A stretch of DNA of 64,000 bases from Thermoplasmata archaeon (GCA_020054475.1 JAHWGJ010000001.1:58434-122433); one strand, 5' to 3'; shown: positions 1 to 6,924, numbered from the stretch's first letter. Notes: a model not told the origin generated them from the letters alone. Program-made: numbers and translations.

Positions 1-703
1 TTGTAATAATGACAGTTAAAGGGTCAGACCAATCACTTTCATCACCAAGGATGCCTGTTGTAATTATTGACTCATTTCTTGGTCCATCCATGGCTTTAAC
101 CTTAACCTGATAAGTGCCTGGTTCACTCCATTCATATTCAGCCCACATTCGCTTATTGTTTTCATATGGGCCAAGCCATCCAGAGCAGTTTCCATCACCC
201 CAAGAGAAATTGTAATATAATCCATCACCATTGGGATCAGATGTACGTGTGCTATACTCATAAGAATATCGGTTCCTTGCACGTGTTGGGCCAGATGGTT
301 TTTCAGGCTTATTCGGAGGATCATTCATTGACCCTTTTGTTGTAAAAGACCAAATAGGACTACTATTAGAGTTTCCATTATTATCCCATGCATTGATTCT
401 CCAATAATATGTTGTTTCAAAATCAAGCATACCCGGATTATAAGTCATACTACTATGATTATCCTCTAAAAGAGATGGATTGGATTCTAATCCAAAATAA
501 ACATCATAAGTGACTCTATCACCCTGATCAGGATCACCGCCTTCCCAGGTTAAATGAGATGTTACCGGCACATCTATTGCATCATCTGAAGGATCCGGGT
601 TTGATGGTGCATATGGCGGATTATTTAAAAAACTATATGCTGATACAACTCCTGTTAAAAAAAATAAAATACATACACATATTACAAAAATCTTCCTTTT
701 CAT
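1..703 (-). CDS. Secreted protein with FN3-like and PKD-like modules (partial)
   Basis: The gene starts at ATG 703, with a GGGGGT Shine-Dalgarno (SD) sequence about ten bases upstream, and runs off the left edge, so only about 234 N-terminal residues are visible. Residues 1-22 form a signal peptide (MKRK, then a hydrophobic stretch ending VVSA). Residues about 25-115 look like a fibronectin-type module (TYYWRINAWDNNGNS, WSFTTKG). Residues about 120-230 look like a PKD-type module (SDPNGDGLYYNFSWGDG, YEWSEPGTYQVKVKAMD). Proteins built this way are exported and usually act in adhesion, polymer binding or surface-layer structure. No catalytic domain is seen in the visible part. The function is inferred only from architecture. 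Confidence 0.8.
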   Translation of the reverse strand, partial: MKRKIFVICVCILFFLTGVVSAYSFLNNPPYAPSNPDPSDDAIDVPVTSHLTWEGGDPDQGDRVTYDVYFGLESNPSLLEDNHSSMTYNPGMLDFETTYYWRINAWDNNGNSNSSPIWSFTTKGSMNDPPNKPEKPSGPTRARNRYSYEYSTRTSDPNGDGLYYNFSWGDGNCSGWLGPYENNKRMWAEYEWSEPGTYQVKVKAMDGPRNESIITTGILGDESDWSDPLTVIIT

Positions 704-793
704 TATTTTTTTACCCCCAATTATTCTTTAATAGTTATAATAGATCATCCGCTTATATTAATCTATTGATTATTCTTTTTTAATCAATAAAAA

Positions 794-834
794 AAATAAG
801 ATAGAATGATTTTATAACCATCCAAATCTTATTT
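794..834 (-). terminator. Hairpin followed by T-run, downstream of the Asp/Gly-rich secreted gene
   Basis: On the minus strand AAATAAGAT pairs perfectly over 9 bp with ATCTTATTT across a loop of about 23 nt, and a run of T follows. It lies just past the stop at 842. The position and T-tract suggest a transcription terminator. The arms are A/T-rich, so the fold is weak. Confidence 0.4.
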
Positions 835-841
835 AATTAAT

Positions 842-1096
842 TTATTTTCCTCCAGGACCATGTCCTGTTCCATCATGTGGGCCTTCTCCTTCACCATCAC
901 AGGTTCCATCGCCAGGTCCAGGTCCGTCACCATCACAATCACAGGTTCCATCGCCAGGTCCAGGTCCGTCACCATCACAATCACAGACTCCATCGCCTGT
1001 TCCATCACCAGGACCATTTCCCTTATGTGCACTGACTAAAACAGATGAAAAGATTAATCCCAAGACCAGGATTCCGATTATTACTATTTTTCTCAT
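842..1096 (-). CDS. Small secreted Asp/Gly/Pro-rich repeat protein
   Basis: This protein of about 84 residues starts at ATG 1096. I chose that start because a strong SD, AGGAGGTGA, lies 7-8 bases upstream; an in-frame ATG at 1129 would bury the SD inside the gene. Residues 1-23 are a signal peptide (MRKIVIIGILVLGLIFSSVL). The mature part is almost only Gly, Asp, Pro and Cys, with a 14-residue unit DCDGDGPGPGDGTC repeated. Each DCDGDG fits the DxDxDG calcium-loop pattern, so metal binding outside the cell is possible. It shares a duplicated promoter with the gene at 1317-1535. The function is unknown. Confidence 0.75.
   Translation of the reverse strand: MRKIVIIGILVLGLIFSSVLVSAHKGNGPGDGTGDGVCDCDGDGPGPGDGTCDCDGDGPGPGDGTCDGEGEGPHDGTGHGPGGK
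901..984. repeat. 42-bp tandem repeat, two perfect copies
   Basis: Two identical 42-bp units, 901-942 and 943-984, lie inside the Asp/Gly-rich gene, with partial copies on either side. The unit is a multiple of three, so gain or loss of copies keeps the reading frame. The perfect identity suggests recent expansion or ongoing slippage. Confidence 0.9.
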
Positions 1097-1188
1097 TTTC
1101 TTTTTCACCTCCTGATAGCCTATGAGCAACTATCAATTCTTTTTTTCAACTCATTATTCTGAGTTAACAGTTGTTAGTATTTCTGAAT

Positions 1189-1245
1189 ATAAATATATTC
1201 TTGGAAATTTTTCGAATTATTGGAAAAAAATCGAATAAAAAATAG
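1189..1245 (-). promoter_or_regulatory. Promoter element copy A with tandem ATTCGA-N-TTCCAA sites and TATA box
   Basis: This 57-bp block is nearly identical (about 52 of 57 bases) to 1567-1623. Reading the minus strand, two direct repeats of the form ATTCGA-N5-TTCCAA (centred near 1235 and 1215) sit directly upstream of a TATA-like ATATATTTAT at 1189-1198. The element is about 93 bases before the start at 1096. Its conservation between two otherwise different genes points to a shared regulator. Confidence 0.65.
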
Positions 1246-1316
1246 AAAAAAAGGAGAGAAAATTATGAATATATTATCAAAATTTTCATTATAAACTGAT
1301 TATCTCGTCTGTTGAA

Positions 1317-1535
1317 TTACCAACCAGGTCCATCAGGAATCCCATCATGGGAATTAGGTGCAGGTCCTGGTCCTAAATTTGATCCATTTGATTCATCAAA
1401 TCCACTTCTATCAGGTTCTACATCACCAGAATACGGTGTAGATTTTCCAGAGTTTTCATCTGCTATTGAGATTCCAGTTAGTATCACTACTAATACAAGA
1501 AAACTCACCAATATTGTTATTATTTTCCCTTTCAT
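1317..1535 (-). CDS. Small secreted Gly/Pro/Asp-rich protein
   Basis: A protein of about 72 residues starting at ATG 1535 (MKGKIITI); an in-frame start 15 bases earlier is less likely because the promoter TATA box lies only about 32 bases before 1535. Residues 1-25 form a signal peptide (a hydrophobic stretch ending ISIA). The mature peptide is acidic and ends in a Gly/Pro-rich tail (GPGPAPNSHDGIPDGPGW). The tail composition and the near-identical promoter link it to the secreted protein at 842-1096, although the sequences cannot be aligned closely. Its role is unknown; it could be a surface or extracellular binding peptide. Confidence 0.65.
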   Translation of the reverse strand: MKGKIITILVSFLVLVVILTGISIADENSGKSTPYSGDVEPDRSGFDESNGSNLGPGPAPNSHDGIPDGPGW

Positions 1536-1566
1536 TATATCACTAACCAATTTAGGAATTATAATT

Positions 1567-1623
1567 ATAAATATATTCTTGGAAATTTTTCGAAAGTTTG
1601 GAAGAAAATCGAATAAAAAATTG
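1567..1623 (-). promoter_or_regulatory. Promoter element copy B with tandem ATTCGA-N-TTCCAA sites and TATA box
   Basis: This is the second copy of the 57-bp block at 1189-1245. It has the same pair of direct repeats followed by ATATATTTAT, here about 32 bases before the start codon at 1535, which is a normal archaeal TATA-to-start spacing for a short leader. Differences are concentrated in the spacer between the two repeats. Confidence 0.65.
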
Positions 1624-1746
1624 ATTAAGTATGATTAATTTTAATATTTCTTATTATATATTTTCCATAAGAAATAAAGGGGATAAATCAAGTATTTTAA
1701 TTTGGTTTATCACACATTGTTTTTATGATAGTGGAAAATGTTTATT

Positions 1747-2970
1747 TCATAAATTTGATTTTTTTTCACATGATAATGTACACATCTTACAATTATTAAT
1801 ACATGGTTCAAAATGTATATCTATATCACAGAAACCATATTGCTTTATTAGAAGTAATTTTAATGCATGACAAAGATCATGAGATTCCTGAATGGGCATA
1901 TCCTTATCTACAACTAGATGCATTTTGACCTTGTCTTTTTCTCCAGATTGAATAATACTTACTTTATGGAATGATTTTATTTCTTTTTGTTTTTCCAAAA
2001 TAGTATTGATAACTTTTCTCTTTTCCAGCATATCTTCAGAATTTTTTGAGACTTTTGATGAGGGGTCTAAATGTATAATAGTGGAGTATTTGGTTTGATT
2101 TTTGATTTTTTCTTCTAAATTATCAGCTATTTTATGTGCTTCATCAAGTTGTAGACTACTATCTACTTCCACATGTAACGTTAATATTTTTTTAGCCCCA
2201 TAATCATGAAGAGATATATCATGTATTCCTTTGATATTATCAGTTTTTTCTGCTATTTCTTCAATTTTTTTAATAATTTTTTCATCAGGCGCTTTTCCAA
2301 TTAAAAAATTTGATGATGTTTTGAGTAGCCTTATACCAACATATATGATTATTATTGAGACACTTAACCCAAATATTGGATCAAGAATTGGAAAACCAAA
2401 TCGAGATCCTAAAATCCCTATTGAAACCCCAATTGATGATATCGCATCGCTGCGATGATGCCATGCATCAGCCTTTAGAACATCACTATCTATTTTTTTT
2501 GCAAGGGCATTTGAATATCTTGCCATGACTTCTTTTACAATGGCAGAAATTATAACTATTATGCTGATTAAAATGGCAAATTCTCCATGAATTAATGTTT
2601 CTCCAGTAATTATTCGTTCAATTGATTGTTGAATAAAACCTAACCCCACTATAATCAATAATATTGCAATTATCAGGGTTGAAATATATTCTGCCCTCCC
2701 ATGGCCATGCGGGTGTTCTTTATCAGGTTTTTTAGCTGCAATTCTAAATCCAAATATAACAACGCCAGAGGTGGCAGTATCTGATAGTGAATGAACCCCA
2801 TCAGCTATTAGTGCAATGCTATTGATATAAAGGCCAAGAATTAGCTTTAATAAAAAAAGTAATGTATTCCCAATTATGCTTACCGTTGCCTCTAGATATC
2901 CATATTTTGCTCTTATCTTGGGATCATCAGTTTCCCCATAATCAGGTATAAATTTAAAGGATTTCGACAT
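1747..2970 (-). CDS. Cation diffusion facilitator (CDF) metal transporter with extended C-terminus
   Basis: A 407-residue transporter that would export divalent metals such as zinc, iron, manganese or cadmium in exchange for protons. Residues about 25-215 hold six membrane segments with both metal-site motifs of the family, ADGVHSLSD (about 56-64) and ADAWHHRSD (about 168-176), plus the basic HPHGHGR loop. Residues about 225-310 are the usual cytoplasmic metallochaperone-like domain. Unusually, a further domain of about 90 residues follows, resembling a second copy of that domain. It ends in a Cys cluster, CINNCKMCTLSC, likely a metal sensor. Typical family members are about 290-310 residues. 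The metal cannot be predicted from sequence alone. Confidence 0.9.
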   Translation of the reverse strand: MSKSFKFIPDYGETDDPKIRAKYGYLEATVSIIGNTLLFLLKLILGLYINSIALIADGVHSLSDTATSGVVIFGFRIAAKKPDKEHPHGHGRAEYISTLIIAILLIIVGLGFIQQSIERIITGETLIHGEFAILISIIVIISAIVKEVMARYSNALAKKIDSDVLKADAWHHRSDAISSIGVSIGILGSRFGFPILDPIFGLSVSIIIIYVGIRLLKTSSNFLIGKAPDEKIIKKIEEIAEKTDNIKGIHDISLHDYGAKKILTLHVEVDSSLQLDEAHKIADNLEEKIKNQTKYSTIIHLDPSSKVSKNSEDMLEKRKVINTILEKQKEIKSFHKVSIIQSGEKDKVKMHLVVDKDMPIQESHDLCHALKLLLIKQYGFCDIDIHFEPCINNCKMCTLSCEKKSNL

Positions 2971-3057
2971 CTATAACTATGATTTGTTATTTAGATAAAG
3001 GTTTTTTGTTTTAAATGAGTATTAATTTCAGAAATAATCCAAATAAATAACAATATT

Positions 3058-3255
3058 TTATCCCTTTTTTTCTTTTAAACAGTTGATAAAAAAACCAAAA
3101 GCAACAATCGCAAATAATATGGTAGAAAACGAGTAAATACCAACACCAATCATATCATCAGGAAGCCTGCCATAATAACGGATTGTTCCATATAGCTAAA
3201 GAATAGTGCCAAGAGACATTAGTATTGCACCAATCAACCAACCTGACTTCTTCAT
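3058..3255 (-). pseudogene. Small two-helix membrane protein gene interrupted by TAG
   Basis: From ATG 3255 to TAA 3058 is a 66-codon frame broken once by TAG at 3196-3198 (codon 20). On both sides of the stop the translation looks like one small membrane protein: MKKSGWLIGAILMSLGTIL, then LYGTIRYYGRLPDDMIGVG, then a second hydrophobic helix and a KEKKG tail. Genes nearby, such as 5354-5815, end normally with TAG, so read-through or pyrrolysine is unlikely. I treat it as a recent nonsense mutation or a sequence error. The family is not recognised. Confidence 0.5.
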
Positions 3256-3435
3256 AGATTTAAATAGAATCTTTTTGTTTATTAAATTTATTTTTTTAAA
3301 ATTCAAACATTTCTAAAAAAAATCTTACCTTATACTCTCAAATTTTTCTTTAGAACAATTTATTTGACAGATATTTAATAAGTGTTTATAAAGAATTAAT
3401 AGTTTTAATATATTTTTTTAAGAAGGATAAAATGA

Positions 3436-3594
3436 ATGATACATATTAAATGCAAGAAATGCGGTTGGCGTTCACCATTCTCTTCAAAAATAGATGGTTA
3501 TACTGTTAAAAGCCAATTAAAGAAAGATGGTTTAATATGTCCAGATTGCGGTGAGATATTAATCAAAAGAAAAGGAAAAATAAAAGAGAAATAG
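3436..3594 (+). CDS. Zinc-ribbon microprotein (CKKC/CPDC)
   Basis: A 52-residue protein with two Cys pairs, CKKCG at residues 6-10 and CPDCG at 35-39, the spacing of a zinc ribbon, followed by a Lys-rich tail. It starts at ATG 3436, with AAGGATAA upstream. The basic tail and ribbon suggest a nucleic-acid or protein adaptor, but no specific function can be given. It is one of about ten such mini zinc ribbons in this window. Confidence 0.7.
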   Translation: MIHIKCKKCGWRSPFSSKIDGYTVKSQLKKDGLICPDCGEILIKRKGKIKEK

Positions 3595-3649
3595 TGTTAT
3601 AAATCAATAACTGTTTTATTAGTCAAAATAATCTTGGTGATAAAAAAAA

Positions 3650-3850
3650 ATGAAAATTGAACTTGATGAAAAAACAATTGATAATATTGTAGATTATGCA
3701 ATCAAAAACCCTTCAAAAGTTAGGAAATTAATCAAATTATTGGGGGAGGAGACATTATCTGTTTTAAAAGAAAGAAAGATGATTGATGAAGGTGCAAAAC
3801 TATACAGGGAGATAACTAGAGCGATTAATGAAACGTATAAGAAAAAATAA
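3650..3850 (+). CDS. Small charged helical protein, unknown
   Basis: A 66-residue, Lys/Glu-rich protein predicted to be all helix (MKIELDEKTIDNIVDYAIKN..., ending YKKK). It has no Cys, no signal and no membrane segment. A GGTGAT sequence precedes ATG 3650. It follows the zinc ribbon on the same strand at a distance of 55 bases, so the two may share a transcript. The codon use and start look real, but I recognise no family. Confidence 0.55.
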   Translation: MKIELDEKTIDNIVDYAIKNPSKVRKLIKLLGEETLSVLKERKMIDEGAKLYREITRAINETYKKK

Positions 3851-3866
3851 TGTAAGAATATTAAAA

Positions 3867-3926
3867 AAAAACCTGCATGAAAAATAGAACTTTCTGCATA
3901 TGCATAAAAATTTCTGCAAGGTTTTT
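3867..3926. terminator. Inverted repeat after the 66-residue gene
   Basis: AAAAACCTGCA (3867-3877) pairs with TGCAAGGTTTTT (3915-3926) over 11 bp with one bulged A, and a perfect TGCATATGCA palindrome lies at the centre (3895-3904). It sits shortly after the stop at 3850 and ends in T residues on the plus strand, so a terminator is the simplest reading. A regulatory site is also possible. Confidence 0.4.
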
Positions 3927-4000
3927 GTAAAGCTAAAAATATTTTTAATCGTGTAATTATTATTTAATGCATTAATCAAAAATTTAATATTTCTTTCTGA

Positions 4001-4024
4001 TTATGATGTTTTGAAGCATCATAA
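4001..4024. terminator. Perfect 8-bp hairpin downstream of the RAM-domain gene
   Basis: TTATGATG (4001-4008) pairs perfectly with CATCATAA (4017-4024) around an 8-nt loop. It lies in the 270-base space between the stops of the convergent genes at 3850 and 4122. This suits a bidirectional end-of-transcription signal, though there is no strong T-tract. Confidence 0.3.
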
Positions 4025-4121
4025 GAGATAAAAAAGTTGAAGGCAGAAGATTTTTAGAGATGATTATTATTTTTCCTTCTTCCCAGATACTTTTTATTAG
4101 AGAATAGATTTAATTATTGTT

Positions 4122-4355
4122 TTAGAATCTAAATCCTGTTAATGTTTTGGTGTCTATTACGCCTTCCACCGATCTAATCTTATTGGTTACTATTTTACCA
4201 AGTTTTTCAAAGTTTGCTACCTCAATTTTAGCTATTAGATCATATTCACCAAAAAGAGGTTCTAACTCAATTATTTGTGACATTTTTGATAATCTATTAT
4301 ATACTTCATGTTCCCGTGCAGGTGCAGCTTTTATTAATATGAAACCAATAGACAT
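4122..4355 (-). CDS. Stand-alone Lrp/AsnC ligand-binding (RAM) domain protein
   Basis: A 77-residue protein equal to just the C-terminal effector domain of Lrp/AsnC regulators, with no DNA-binding part (MSIGFILIKAAPAREHEVYNRL, then LFGEYDLIAKIEV, then the C-terminal strand TKTLTGFRF). Such domains form dimers and higher rings that bind amino acids and can mix with full-length Lrp proteins. It lies 38 bases after an asparaginase-like gene and opposite two complete Lrp regulators at 5354 and 5825. An amino-acid sensing role in this cluster is therefore likely. No clear SD is visible; it may be translated as part of the upstream transcript. Confidence 0.85.
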   Translation of the reverse strand: MSIGFILIKAAPAREHEVYNRLSKMSQIIELEPLFGEYDLIAKIEVANFEKLGKIVTNKIRSVEGVIDTKTLTGFRF

Positions 4356-4393
4356 CTAATATCTTATTCCTATGCTATTTTAAAATTTTAATT

Positions 4394-4924
4394 TTAAGAA
4401 AAGTTCCCTTTCGATAAATCATCTTTATTGTTTTTTAACTTAATTTCTTCAAAATTACCATTTTGAATATTTTTTCTAACATTACCATAATGAAAATATT
4501 TCCCATTCATGACAATATAAACTCCATGTGGTAAACTTTGAACAAAAGCCAAAGCACTCCCTAAATTAAACATCCCATCAGAACTACCAAATGCATAAGG
4601 TATTATAGCACCTGTAAGAACAATTGTTTTATTCTTAATATTTTCTCCTAAGATTTTAGCAGTATTAACCATCTTATCAGTACCATGCGTAATTAGAATT
4701 TTCTCTTCTTTAGAGTCCCGACATTCTTTTAATATAATATCAACATCGGAATAATTCATATTTAAACTATCACACATCATCAATGTTAGTATTTTAAGTT
4801 CAAGTCTTGATCTCCCTAATTTTAACGTCTCAGGTATATGAGTTTTGTTAAAAAATAATTCACCAGTAAGTTCGTTATATTCTTTATCAAATGTTCCACC
4901 AGTTATTATTATTTTAATTGACAT
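4394..4924 (-). CDS. Asparaginase N-terminal-domain protein
   Basis: A 176-residue protein matching only the N-terminal catalytic domain of L-asparaginase/glutaminase. Visible motifs are TGGTFD near the start (nucleophilic Thr region), THGTDKM in the middle (second Thr/Asp pair), TGAIIPY, and GSSDGMFNLGSA. Classical enzymes of about 330 residues have a second domain that completes the active site in the dimer; it is missing here. It may hydrolyse asparagine or a related amide, or act as a sensor. It starts 4 bases after a 50-residue gene and is followed by a RAM-domain gene, all on one strand. A paralogue lies at 19349-19837. Confidence 0.8.
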   Translation of the reverse strand: MSIKIIITGGTFDKEYNELTGELFFNKTHIPETLKLGRSRLELKILTLMMCDSLNMNYSDVDIILKECRDSKEEKILITHGTDKMVNTAKILGENIKNKTIVLTGAIIPYAFGSSDGMFNLGSALAFVQSLPHGVYIVMNGKYFHYGNVRKNIQNGNFEEIKLKNNKDDLSKGNFS

Positions 4925-4928
4925 AATA

Positions 4929-5081
4929 TTATACAGATTTTACAACTTGTTTCCAGAATATATAGTCCATTGAAGCTATTTGTCTAGGTGTATATTCTTT
5001 CCCATGAATTATCAAGAAGACTTCATCAGCTTTTCCTGCTTTTTCGAATTTTTTTAACCATTTTTCTGGTGTTATTTCCAT
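4929..5081 (-). CDS. 50-residue conserved-looking small protein, operon leader
   Basis: A short protein (MEITPEKWLKKFEKAG..., ending QVVKSV) starting at ATG 5081 with a strong SD, AGAGGTGA, six bases upstream. Its stop is 4 bases before the asparaginase-like gene, indicating one operon. The sequence is charged and helical, with a region resembling a small metal-free helical bundle; no Cys is present. I do not recognise a family. It could be a partner or regulator of the neighbouring amidohydrolase-like protein. Confidence 0.65.
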   Translation of the reverse strand: MEITPEKWLKKFEKAGKADEVFLIIHGKEYTPRQIASMDYIFWKQVVKSV

Positions 5082-5353
5082 TAAGTTTCACCTCTAGATT
5101 TTTTAATATTGGTATTATTCCATACAAAACGGAATATTAAAAACTGTTAGCGAGTTAATACTTATTAAAATTACCACTATGTACGATATAAATAGCAATA
5201 TACGGACATTATGCTAATAAAATTTAATAATTAACAATTAATGTATAATTAAAGAAAATATTAGAAGTATTAATGCAAAAATAACGACAAAGAAAGGATT
5301 AATAATAAAAAATACATACTTTCATCAGAAATTAAGTTGGAGAATAACGTTAT

Positions 5354-5815
5354 ATGAAAAATAAAAATTTAGATGAAATAGATATAAAAATATTAAGAAC
5401 ACTACAAAAAAATGTAAGGACTCCTTTTAAAGAAATTGCAAATCAATGTAATATTTCTATGGATACAATAAAAAGTAGATACAACAAAATGATGAAAAAT
5501 GAAGTAATTCGAGGTAGTACAATTGTAGTAGATCCAAAAAAAATGGGTCAAGGAAACTTAGTAATAATAGGGATTAAAATTGTACAACAATTCTCTGATT
5601 TGGTTATGAATATCATTAAAAAAATGAAAGGATTATGTGTTGTTACAAAATCAATTGGACAGTATGACATCGAAGCAATATTTTTATTAGAAGATATTGA
5701 ACAAATTGGAATAATAAAAGATAAAATTGAAGATTTTCCTCAAGTAAAAAGCGCTGATGTCGGTATTTTTGTAGATAAACCTTTGTTATGTCCAAAAAAC
5801 TTTGAATTTGAATAG
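5354..5815 (+). CDS. Lrp/AsnC family transcriptional regulator
   Basis: A 153-residue regulator. Residues about 5-60 are the N-terminal helix-turn-helix (LDEIDIKILRTLQKNVRTPF, MDTIKSRYNKM). Residues about 68-150 are the RAM effector domain. It should bind DNA as a dimer or octamer and respond to an amino acid. GGAGAATAACGTTAT precedes ATG 5354. The next Lrp gene begins directly after its TAG stop, so the pair is co-transcribed. They are divergent from the 50-residue/asparaginase-like/RAM operon across a space of about 270 bases, the likely control region. It ends in an LCP motif shared with its neighbour. Confidence 0.92.
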   Translation: MKNKNLDEIDIKILRTLQKNVRTPFKEIANQCNISMDTIKSRYNKMMKNEVIRGSTIVVDPKKMGQGNLVIIGIKIVQQFSDLVMNIIKKMKGLCVVTKSIGQYDIEAIFLLEDIEQIGIIKDKIEDFPQVKSADVGIFVDKPLLCPKNFEFE

Positions 5816-5824
5816 ATGATAAAT

Positions 5825-6274
5825 ATGAATTTAGATAAAATTGATACTACAATATTAGAAATTTTAGAAAAAGATGCTAGGACATCATTCAGAGAAATTG
5901 CAAGAAAGCTAGATGTGTCTCCTGATACAATAAGTAAGAGGTTTCAAAAGCTAAAAGAATTAGGTATTATAGTTGATTCAACTGTCATAATTAATCCTAA
6001 AAAAATTGGTTATTCGTTCATTTCTCGTTTTGGAGTTGATGTTAAACCAGCCTATTCATCACAAGTTCTTGAAGAAATAATTAAAATTCCAAGTGTAATT
6101 GTCGCTTCAAAATTAGTAGGAAAATATGACTTAATTTCTATTATCGTAGTAAAAAATTTTCAGCATCTATGTGAACTAAGAGAAATCATCTTAGAAATGC
6201 CATATGTTGAGAAAGTAGAGGCAAGTATGTGGATTAATACTATGGAATTATGCCCATGCTATTTTCTAATCTGA
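5825..6274 (+). CDS. Lrp/AsnC family transcriptional regulator (second of pair)
   Basis: A regulator of about 149 residues starting at ATG 5825 (MNLDKIDTTILEIL), the start that aligns with other Lrp proteins; an ATG at 5816, touching the stop of the previous gene, would add three residues. Its N-terminal helix-turn-helix (SPDTISKRFQKLKELG) is followed by the RAM domain (VGKYDLISIIVVKNF). It is clearly paralogous to the gene at 5354-5815. Co-expressed Lrp pairs often form mixed assemblies, which would let two ligands control the same promoter. Targets likely include the divergent asparaginase-like operon. Confidence 0.92.
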   Translation: MNLDKIDTTILEILEKDARTSFREIARKLDVSPDTISKRFQKLKELGIIVDSTVIINPKKIGYSFISRFGVDVKPAYSSQVLEEIIKIPSVIVASKLVGKYDLISIIVVKNFQHLCELREIILEMPYVEKVEASMWINTMELCPCYFLI

Positions 6275-6366
6275 ATGATAAAATATATGAGAAAATAATA
6301 GGAAAATATTAGCTAATAAATATGTATTAAAAACACCCGGAATTTGATGTCCCTCAAGATTAAGAA

Positions 6367-6582
6367 ATGAAAATATGGCGTTATTTGGATTTTACAAAAT
6401 TTTTATCTTATCTAGATAAAAAGGCTTTATTTTTTACCAGAGCTGATAAATTAGATGATATATTCGAAGGTAAGTTTACTGATGCATGTTTGGATGATTT
6501 CTATAATCCGCCCATTTTTTATCCGTTATCCCTCGTAATCTGGATGGATTTTTTCTTTGAATTCATGTCTCATTATTTCTGA
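6367..6582 (+). pseudogene. Truncated DUF2971-like gene
   Basis: The first 45 or so codons encode MKIWRYLDFTKFLSYLDKK... FFTRADKLDDIFEGKFTDA, the typical N-terminus of DUF2971-type proteins (normally 200-300 residues; function unknown, often in defence or mobile regions). From about 6505 the frame runs into the antisense of the gene at 6526-6768 and ends at a chance stop at 6582. The break is close to the edge of a segment duplicated from around 18.4 kb, so truncation by that rearrangement is likely. Confidence 0.6.
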
Positions 6583-6768
6583 AAAAACAATAGCATTGCA
6601 CAATTCACAATCACCTGTTAGGTATCTATCTGCAACTGCCATTATTTCTTTTTGTGATAATCCTCTATTCATTGCATTTTGTATACAAGTTGTAATTTGT
6701 TTTCTTGCCCTTTGAAAGTTTTTTACACATTTTCCAAATTCTATTTGTAATTCATTCATATTTATCAA
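6526..6768 (-). CDS. 80-residue small helical protein, paralogue of 18375-18617
   Basis: This protein of about 80 residues is nearly identical to that at 18375-18617 (about 70 of 80 residues the same). It is all helical, with a central GLSQKEIMAVADRYLTGDCE segment and a CELC pair. The pattern G-[AL]-[ST]-xx-[ED]-I followed by a second helix recalls carboxymuconolactone-decarboxylase/AhpD-like helical proteins, and two other small proteins near the phosphate operon share it; the relation is my inference. The start may be ATG 6768 or the in-frame ATG at 6759. It is divergent from an RHH gene that is destroyed here but intact at 18732. Confidence 0.75.
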   Translation of the reverse strand: MINMNELQIEFGKCVKNFQRARKQITTCIQNAMNRGLSQKEIMAVADRYLTGDCELCNAIVFSEIMRHEFKEKIHPDYEG

Positions 6769-6823
6769 TGGATGATATGTTTTTTAAACTATTATAAAAT
6801 GTCTACGAATTGCACATCTTATA

Positions 6824-6843
6824 TCATCACTCTTCATCATTTA
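6824..6843 (+). promoter_or_regulatory. Tandem 10-bp operator-like repeat, locus A
   Basis: TCATCACTCT followed directly by TCATCATTTA forms a 10-bp direct repeat just upstream of a TATA-like AATATTTAAAAAAG. The same arrangement occurs before the RHH genes at 12113 and 18732. RHH proteins bind short tandem half-sites of this kind, so autoregulation is likely. The RHH gene of this copy is broken, but the site also faces the promoter of the 80-residue gene. Confidence 0.6.
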
Positions 6844-6882
6844 TTCGAATATTTAAAAAAGTATTTTTTTTTACTATTGGAA

Positions 6883-6924
6883 ATGATGGAGGAATTAGGT
6901 TTTTCTTTAAACAATGAATCTTAA
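6883..6924 (+). pseudogene. Remnant of RHH regulator gene, nonsense after 13 codons
   Basis: The sequence from 6877 matches the start of the intact RHH gene at 18726-19262 almost base for base, including the stretch TCTTTAAACAATGAATCT. The codon TCA of the intact gene is TAA here, and the similarity fades within about 15 bases afterwards. Only the promoter, operator and first 13 codons remain. This is one end of a duplicated block whose other end lies near 6526. Confidence 0.75.

Noticed and set aside
901-984. CRISPR-like direct repeats
   Set aside because: The two 42-bp units are back to back without spacers and lie inside a coding frame.
3196-3198. Possible pyrrolysine codon
   Set aside because: TAG ends normal genes in this window (for example at 5813-5815 and 36338-36340), and no pylT-like RNA was seen.
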